Source: Aphelidium insulamus (Eukaryota > Aphelidiomycota > Aphelidea > Aphelidiaceae). Taken from it: DNA of 64,000 bases. The stretch is taken from positions 124,001-188,000 of the forward strand of contig JAZDSV010000014.1 in the NCBI GenBank assembly GCA_036784855.1, in the 5' to 3' direction. The first letter of the stretch is position 1. Every line of letters starts with the position of its first letter. Positions 59,023-64,000 of the stretch are shown one piece after another. A program made the position numbers and the translations under genes. The notes under the pieces were generated by a model. That model worked only from the letters and a program-made list of their open reading frames with translations. It ran no database searches and was not told where the DNA came from.

Positions 59023-60585
59023 ATGACTTGCAAAATCATTTCCATTATCAATCTGGTCGTGCTGGTGGCCGTGGTCGGTGTGCCTTGCCAAGCGGCAACA
59101 ACGCGTCATCAAGTGAGGCGGCAGTTGATGCAACGCGCGCCGCTATCCGATATACCGATCCATAATCCCGGCAAGGCCGTTCTGGTCGGTATGGATCTTT
59201 CATCATCATCATCATCTGTTCAACAGCCGCCCAGTAAAGTTGTGCATGGCGGTGACAATAGTGGCGTTGACGAATATAACGCCAAGGTTCATATCGCCAC
59301 ACCGTCGATCTCGCCCATTGGAGTGGCATCAATGTCATCATCCGAAGGCTACGCAACGCAATCGCCCGCAAGCAGCTATTCAGACGCAGCCAGTACCGGC
59401 GATCAAGATCCAAATAATATCATGGACGTCTGTCTAGTCTGTCGGCATGGATCGATTTGTCGGTTACAGTCTATGGACCAAGCTGACCCAGACAGCCAAC
59501 TCGATTGCTGGCAGCCAGGAACGACCGGATATGGTTCCTGCACCAGAATCGCGCAATCTTCGCGCGATTCTGGCGCCCTCGATGATGGCGATATCGAGTA
59601 CTTGGATATGGCACCGGCCAGCGCACCACCTACGCTTGCTCCAAAAGATTTTCACGTGCTGGGACTTCTCGGAAGCGGAACCTTTGGCTCCGTGTATCGG
59701 GGACGACGCAACAACTACCGAGATGGTGAAAAATTACCGCAGGAGCTTGCACTCAAAGTGATACTGGGCAAAGCGGTCGATGACCACGAACTTAAACAAG
59801 AGCTTATCTGCTTCAAAATAGCGCCACACCCGGCAATTGTTGCCTGCCACGCTTCATTTTTTGTTCAGTCTGCTGTCGACAAGGTCGACACCTGCATCGT
59901 TATGGATATGTATCCGGGTGGCGATCTGTTCTCGCTGGTGGTGGAGAAAAAAGGAAAACTTGACGATGAGCATACCGTATTTTACGCGGCGCAGATTGCT
60001 CAAGGTATCGAACACATGCACGCACACAACATTGTTCATCGCGACATTAAGCCAGAGAATATTTTAATCCGCGCGGATGGCTACGTGGTCATCACTGACA
60101 TGGGGCTGTGTAAGGCAGGAGTGGACGGCTGCACCATGGTGAAGACACTGTGTGGCACTCCGGTGTACATGGCGCCAGAAGTACATGCCAAAATTCCATA
60201 CGATTGTAGCGTGGACAGCTGGTCACTGGGTGCAACGGTTTATGCGATGGCTACGTGCTCACTTCCGTTTGATGGGGCGAGCTGCGAAGAGTTGACGCTG
60301 AATGTGATTCACCGACGCTTCACAAAATGGCCGCCAGAGAATGCTTCAGCGCAAATTCAGAACTTTATTCTGGCACTTTGCAATTTCGCATCTCAACGTC
60401 TCGGCGCCAAGGGAAACGCCGCGATAACATCGCATCCAGTTTTCGCCGATGTTGACTGGAAGGCACTGCTTCAGCGTCAACTCGAAGCGCCCACTCCCCC
60501 AGTGCGTCACGGCGAGAAACTGGAGGATGGTGAACGCGCTTCACTGCAAAAGTTTGGATTTGAGACTTGCATTCTGCGACAGTGA
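59023..60585 (+). CDS. Signal-peptide kinase 2 of cluster: DMG variant
   Basis: A single exon of 520 aa from MTCKIISIINLVV. The signal peptide is cleaved near VPCQA. About 185 residues of Ser/Pro/Asp-rich spacer follow, then the kinase domain at about residues 209-480. LGSGTFGSVY, LALKVI, HRDIKPENILI and CGTPVYMAPEV are intact. The DFG is DMG (ITDMGLC), which still keeps the metal-binding Asp and the Gly, so activity is possible. An insert lies between beta-2 and beta-3 (RRNNYRDGEKLPQE). The end HPVFADVDWKALL is AGC-like. Its closest relative in the window is the kinase at 63353, sharing that insert and the MDxYPGGDL hinge. Confidence 0.83.
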   Translation: MTCKIISIINLVVLVAVVGVPCQAATTRHQVRRQLMQRAPLSDIPIHNPGKAVLVGMDLSSSSSSVQQPPSKVVHGGDNSGVDEYNAKVHIATPSISPIGVASMSSSEGYATQSPASSYSDAASTGDQDPNNIMDVCLVCRHGSICRLQSMDQADPDSQLDCWQPGTTGYGSCTRIAQSSRDSGALDDGDIEYLDMAPASAPPTLAPKDFHVLGLLGSGTFGSVYRGRRNNYRDGEKLPQELALKVILGKAVDDHELKQELICFKIAPHPAIVACHASFFVQSAVDKVDTCIVMDMYPGGDLFSLVVEKKGKLDDEHTVFYAAQIAQGIEHMHAHNIVHRDIKPENILIRADGYVVITDMGLCKAGVDGCTMVKTLCGTPVYMAPEVHAKIPYDCSVDSWSLGATVYAMATCSLPFDGASCEELTLNVIHRRFTKWPPENASAQIQNFILALCNFASQRLGAKGNAAITSHPVFADVDWKALLQRQLEAPTPPVRHGEKLEDGERASLQKFGFETCILRQ

Positions 60586-60648
60586 AGTTGAAGTGCCTCC
60601 GTCGAATATAGATTTTTGTTTCTGATCGTTTTCTCAATTAATCATCTA

Positions 60649-61872
60649 ATGAACCTGGCGCGCCTTGTAGCGGTGATTGCTGTGCTCTCGGTGCCCGGCA
60701 ATGCCGTGGCCATCCGGGGTCGCCTGAGCGCTGCGATGCGGTCATTGACATGGCGTATAATACATCATCGTCGCGGTCAGTGCGACAACAAGATACAAAG
60801 GGAGCTCCGGCGCTCTCCCTCCTCGGATACAGTGATCACAGCTGACGGCCCGGCCGAAGTGCCCGACGCGCCTATTACGGCTACGCCCGTGTTAGATACC
60901 GAGCCCTGTGTCGTGGATGAGGCTGTGCCGCCCCGCAGTCGACTCTCATTCGAGGATTTCGAGGTGGATTCGTTCTTGTGTCACGGCAGGTTTGGCCCCA
61001 TCAGCCGCTTGCGGTGCAAGCAAACGGGCGTGCACGCATTGAAGGTTGTAATGCGCAATTTACCCAAAAATGCAGCTCAAGAGAGCGATGATGAATGCAA
61101 GCAGCGGCAACAAGCTCTTGCAAGGTGCGTCGAGCGCGAGTTTTTGGTTCTCTTCAAGCGGGCCGACCATCCAAATCTGCTGCAAGGCCAATATTACTTT
61201 GAGCGCCCTGATAGCTTCAACTTTATAACGGAGTATTGCGCTCGGGGGGATCTGTTCGACATGCTGGTTAGTATCAATGCTCCATTCGACCAAGAACGAG
61301 TGCGCATATACACTGCCAAAATGGTGCTGGCGCTGGACCACTTGCACCGCCGTGGTGTTATCCATCGCGACTTCAAGTTGGAAAACATTTTGATGGATGC
61401 GGCGGGAAACATAAAGTTGGGCGACTTTGGCTTGTGCCAGTTTCTCTCCGCCAACAAGGAATACGCCACAACATTTTGCGGCACTGAAGACTACCTGGCT
61501 CCGGAGATATTGTCGCTGAACCCGTACAATAGGTCGGTGGACTGGTGGGCGCTCGGAGTGGCCGTACATGTGATGCTGCTAGGTGGCCTTCCATTCACTC
61601 ATGGTGACGAGAGCTTACAAGAAAAGTTTCACAGTATAATGGCTGGCCACTTTATCTGCTACCGGGAAGAGCTCTCGGTGGACGCTGCCCAGCTCATCAC
61701 CGGCCTGCTGAATCGTTGTGTAGACACGCGGCTTGGCATGGACGTGCAGGAGCTGAAGAGTGTTGCCTTTTTCCGTGGCATTGACTGGGACACTGTTGCC
61801 ACCATGCTTATAGATCCGCCCGCTGCTGGCAGCGTAGACGCAGACGTCAAGGATGACAGGCCAGCCTGGTAA
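60649..61872 (+). CDS. Signal-peptide kinase 3 of cluster: altered glycine loop
   Basis: A single exon of 407 aa from MNLARLVAVIAVL, with signal peptide cleavage likely after GNAVA. The spacer is short and basic, then acidic. The kinase domain starts near residue 100. The glycine loop is CHGRFGPIS, with the first Gly replaced by Cys. The beta-3 Lys (HALKVV), alpha-C Glu (VEREFLVLF), HRDFKLENILM, LGDFGLC and CGTEDYLAPEI are intact. The end is FFRGIDWDTV plus an acidic tail. It lies 63 bp after the previous kinase stop, so promoter space is minimal. Activity is plausible. Confidence 0.85.
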   Translation: MNLARLVAVIAVLSVPGNAVAIRGRLSAAMRSLTWRIIHHRRGQCDNKIQRELRRSPSSDTVITADGPAEVPDAPITATPVLDTEPCVVDEAVPPRSRLSFEDFEVDSFLCHGRFGPISRLRCKQTGVHALKVVMRNLPKNAAQESDDECKQRQQALARCVEREFLVLFKRADHPNLLQGQYYFERPDSFNFITEYCARGDLFDMLVSINAPFDQERVRIYTAKMVLALDHLHRRGVIHRDFKLENILMDAAGNIKLGDFGLCQFLSANKEYATTFCGTEDYLAPEILSLNPYNRSVDWWALGVAVHVMLLGGLPFTHGDESLQEKFHSIMAGHFICYREELSVDAAQLITGLLNRCVDTRLGMDVQELKSVAFFRGIDWDTVATMLIDPPAAGSVDADVKDDRPAW

Positions 61873-62051
61873 AATATGGCAGTAGATGATGTATGTAAGA
61901 ATCGTGGCCAGTTGGGTAGATTATGTCACACCTGTGCAAAATTCCATCGCTGTGAAAGAACTGAGCAATTTGGCGGTCTACAAATGTATATGTGTTATAA
62001 ATATGTATGTACGCTGAAACACACGGGCGCTAATTGCCAACGCGCACATAG

Positions 62052-63176
62052 ATGAAATGGCTTCGCGTAGTCGCCCTCTTGGCGCGCTTAATCGCTGTAT
62101 TGGCTGCACCGCATCCGCATGGCAGACGTTCTCACCGGGTGTCACCCAAGGCTCATTCATTTGTGCAAGCTCCTCGTAATCATTGGCACCAGGGTGACGG
62201 CGGTGCCGACTCACTTTGCGTAACAGCTGTACGGGCGGCCGCTGATTCCATTCCAAACTTGGCGCCTATTTCTCTTATTGGTCGCGGTCGTTACGGTGTG
62301 GTGTTGCTGGTGCGGCGAAAACACGAAGGCTCACTGTGCGCGTTAAAAGTACTGCACCTCACGGACGACGAAGTGCTCAAGACGGTCGACGCGGAGATCA
62401 ATGCCATCAAATTCAGTAGTACACATCCGTACATAGCGGCACCGACAGAAGTTTACCGGCGTGACGGCATGTGCATGCTGCTGCTCGACTTTAAGCGGCA
62501 CGGCGACCTGGACACCATTCTGGCTAGGCGTAGCAGCCCCTTGTGCACAAATGTTGTCCGCCTGTATGCCGCTCAATTGATTCTCGCACTGCAACACATT
62601 CATGATGCGGGTTTAGTGCACCGCGATGTGAAGCTTGAAAACATTCTGGTGGGCAGCGATGGGAACGTGGCGTTGGCGGATTTCGGATTGTGTCGAGTGG
62701 GCGTGAACAAGGGACAGTTAATTGCTGGAACCCTTTGTGGCAGTCTGGAGTATACAGCTCCAGAGATCATCAACGGGGAGCCATATGGGCATGCCGTTGA
62801 CTATTGGTCGCTGGGAGTGGCGCTGTACTACATGATGCGTCATCACTTTCCTCCCAGCTGCCATCTGTACTATCCTGACGGGTTTCCCGGTGACGCGGCC
62901 AGTTTGATATCTGCACTGATGACTCGTGACCCTGCCGCAAGGTTTGGTAAAGATTATTCCGAGACTAGGGCACATCCATTTTTTCGCACGATAGTTTGGG
63001 ACGATATCTGTCAACGGGGCTACATACGTGGTGGATTCGTGGACTGTGAGCAAGTGGGTGGCGGAGAGCAGCCGTGTGACCATCACGCAGTTGCGGCACT
63101 GTTCGACACAACTGATGTGGCCGTGTCCATCGGTCAGTTCGCAGGATTCGATTCATTAGTAGATGGAGGTTGTTGA
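62052..63176 (+). CDS. Signal-peptide kinase 4 of cluster: complete motifs
   Basis: A single exon of 374 aa. The start MKWLRVVALLARLIAVLA forms a signal peptide, followed by a basic His/Arg-rich leader of about 50 residues. The kinase domain from about residue 72 has IGRGRYGVV, CALKVL, alpha-C Glu (VDAEINAIKF), HRDVKLENILV, LADFGLC and CGSLEYTAPEI. DYWSLGVALYYMM and the AGC-like HPFFRTIVWDDI complete it. All core residues are present, so this one should be active. Conserved Cys pairs outside the domain are not obvious. It is 179 bp downstream of kinase 3, same strand. Confidence 0.86.
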   Translation: MKWLRVVALLARLIAVLAAPHPHGRRSHRVSPKAHSFVQAPRNHWHQGDGGADSLCVTAVRAAADSIPNLAPISLIGRGRYGVVLLVRRKHEGSLCALKVLHLTDDEVLKTVDAEINAIKFSSTHPYIAAPTEVYRRDGMCMLLLDFKRHGDLDTILARRSSPLCTNVVRLYAAQLILALQHIHDAGLVHRDVKLENILVGSDGNVALADFGLCRVGVNKGQLIAGTLCGSLEYTAPEIINGEPYGHAVDYWSLGVALYYMMRHHFPPSCHLYYPDGFPGDAASLISALMTRDPAARFGKDYSETRAHPFFRTIVWDDICQRGYIRGGFVDCEQVGGGEQPCDHHAVAALFDTTDVAVSIGQFAGFDSLVDGGC

Positions 63177-63352
63177 GATATCTGGTCCATCAATTGCGCC
63201 GTTGAGCTATTTATCATTAGCACGATTTTTCCCACCCGAACGATCCATCAGCCAATCAACAACAATCCGCGCGATCCGATCTTCTGCATCGAAGCTGCAC
63301 TGATAGCCAATGCATCGCGCTGCAACTCACAATCTCCACTCACTCTTTCATC

Positions 63353-64000
63353 ATGCGAAACCTTCTAGCCGCATTTGTTGTACTGGTTCACATGCATATT
63401 ATATTAGGCTCTCCGCTGTGGCGTAAACTGTTTCACCGCGGAGGACAACCAGCACACAACGTGCGTTTGACATTGTTGTATTTAGCATACCTCTAATGAA
63501 AGCAGCGCGATCAGAGAAACGAAAATGAATGCGAAGATGCGGTCGTTCTCGAATTACTACAGTTGCTTGCGCCAAGTGGAATAGAAGGCGCCATCATGGA
63601 CTCGACACTATATCTTTCTGACATAAAAGTACTTGACTGGCTACAGAAAGGTTCTTTTGGCACAATGTACCGCGTCCAATATAATGACCCGGAGAGTTAC
63701 TACGATGAGGAGCTGGCAATGAAAGTGATCACGGCACAATCGGTGAAGAAAATCCAGCAGGAGCTATCTTGCTTAAAGCTGGAGCCCCATCCTTCAATCG
63801 TTCGGTTTCGAGGTGCCTTCCCCATCCCGTCGACAGAAACAACATGCATCATAATGGACTTTTACCCGGGTGGTGATTTGTCCGCGTTACATCAGAAGCG
63901 ATTCCTTACTGATAGACAAATCGTGCTCTATGCGGCCCAGATAGCCCAAGGCATAGAGCATTTGCACCAGCACGGTATCGCCCATCGAGACATTAAACCT
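63353..64000 (+). CDS. Signal-peptide kinase 5 of cluster, cut by window end
   Basis: Exon 1 (63353-63460) encodes a signal peptide, MRNLLAAFVVLVHMHII, ending near LGSP, and a short basic piece. A 45-nt intron (63461-63505) is followed by exon 2, which runs off the window. The readable part includes LQKGSFGTMY, in which the first Gly of the glycine loop is Lys; LAMKVI; an alpha-C region QQELSCLKLEPHPSIV; hinge MDFYPGGDLS; and HRDIKP at the very edge. DFG and later motifs lie outside. It is a diverged relative of kinase 2 (59023). Unlike the other cluster members it has an intron after the signal peptide. Confidence 0.8.

Overview
The window is a gene-dense eukaryotic nuclear segment. Introns are mostly 41-65 nt and GT-AG, intergenic gaps are short, and genes lie on both strands. 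The gene set points to a fungus: two Het-C proteins, a DUF3431 protein, a DUF2421/brefeldin-A-sensitivity-type membrane protein, a HAM1/DUF4449 protein, a Siw14 phosphatase and a metacaspase. An early-diverging (zygomycete-type) lineage is my inference, not something the sequence proves. I rebuilt splice models by hand. For those with stated total lengths the summed exons give whole codons. No rRNA, tRNA or CRISPR array was recognised, and no retroviral, Polinton-like or other virus-derived element.

Layout. 1-1.19 kb holds a pyrimidine-rich tandem repeat and a nest of foldback sequences. 1.19-3.58 kb is a seven-exon Nbs1/nibrin gene. 3.88-6.01 kb is a tandem pair of secreted jelly-roll proteins, the second without its C-terminal anchor. 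6.3-13 kb carries an NT-C2 (EEIG1-type) protein, a metacaspase, an NDUFAF2-like complex I assembly factor, a secreted protein with nuclear-localisation-like basic runs, an Arc1/AIMP-like protein without the OB-fold, and a 7TM protein. 13.4-19.4 kb has two Het-C paralogues on the minus strand, with an eEF1A lysine methyltransferase and a Siw14 phosphatase between them on the plus strand. 20-28.7 kb holds a DUF3431 protein, a type II sulfotransferase, a HAM1-like protein and a large type I membrane protein with calcium-loop repeats. 28.8-38.6 kb holds Sec31, a LURP-one/tubby-like protein and the DUF2421 membrane protein. 38.7-47.8 kb holds a kinase remnant, 14-3-3, G6PD, the nuclear cap-binding protein NCBP1 and a SET-domain protein. 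48-57.2 kb has a secreted-type kinase, a coiled-coil protein and a giant disordered single-pass membrane protein.

The most striking region is the right end. From 57.7 kb to the window edge, five protein-kinase genes with N-terminal signal peptides stand head to tail on the plus strand, roughly 60-180 bp apart. A sixth related gene is at 48 kb and a truncated relative at 38.8 kb. They look like AGC-type kinases routed into the secretory pathway, and several have altered catalytic motifs (DFD, DMG, changed glycine loops). I see this as an expanding family of secretory-pathway or exported kinases and pseudokinases, and it is the best candidate here for an undescribed system.
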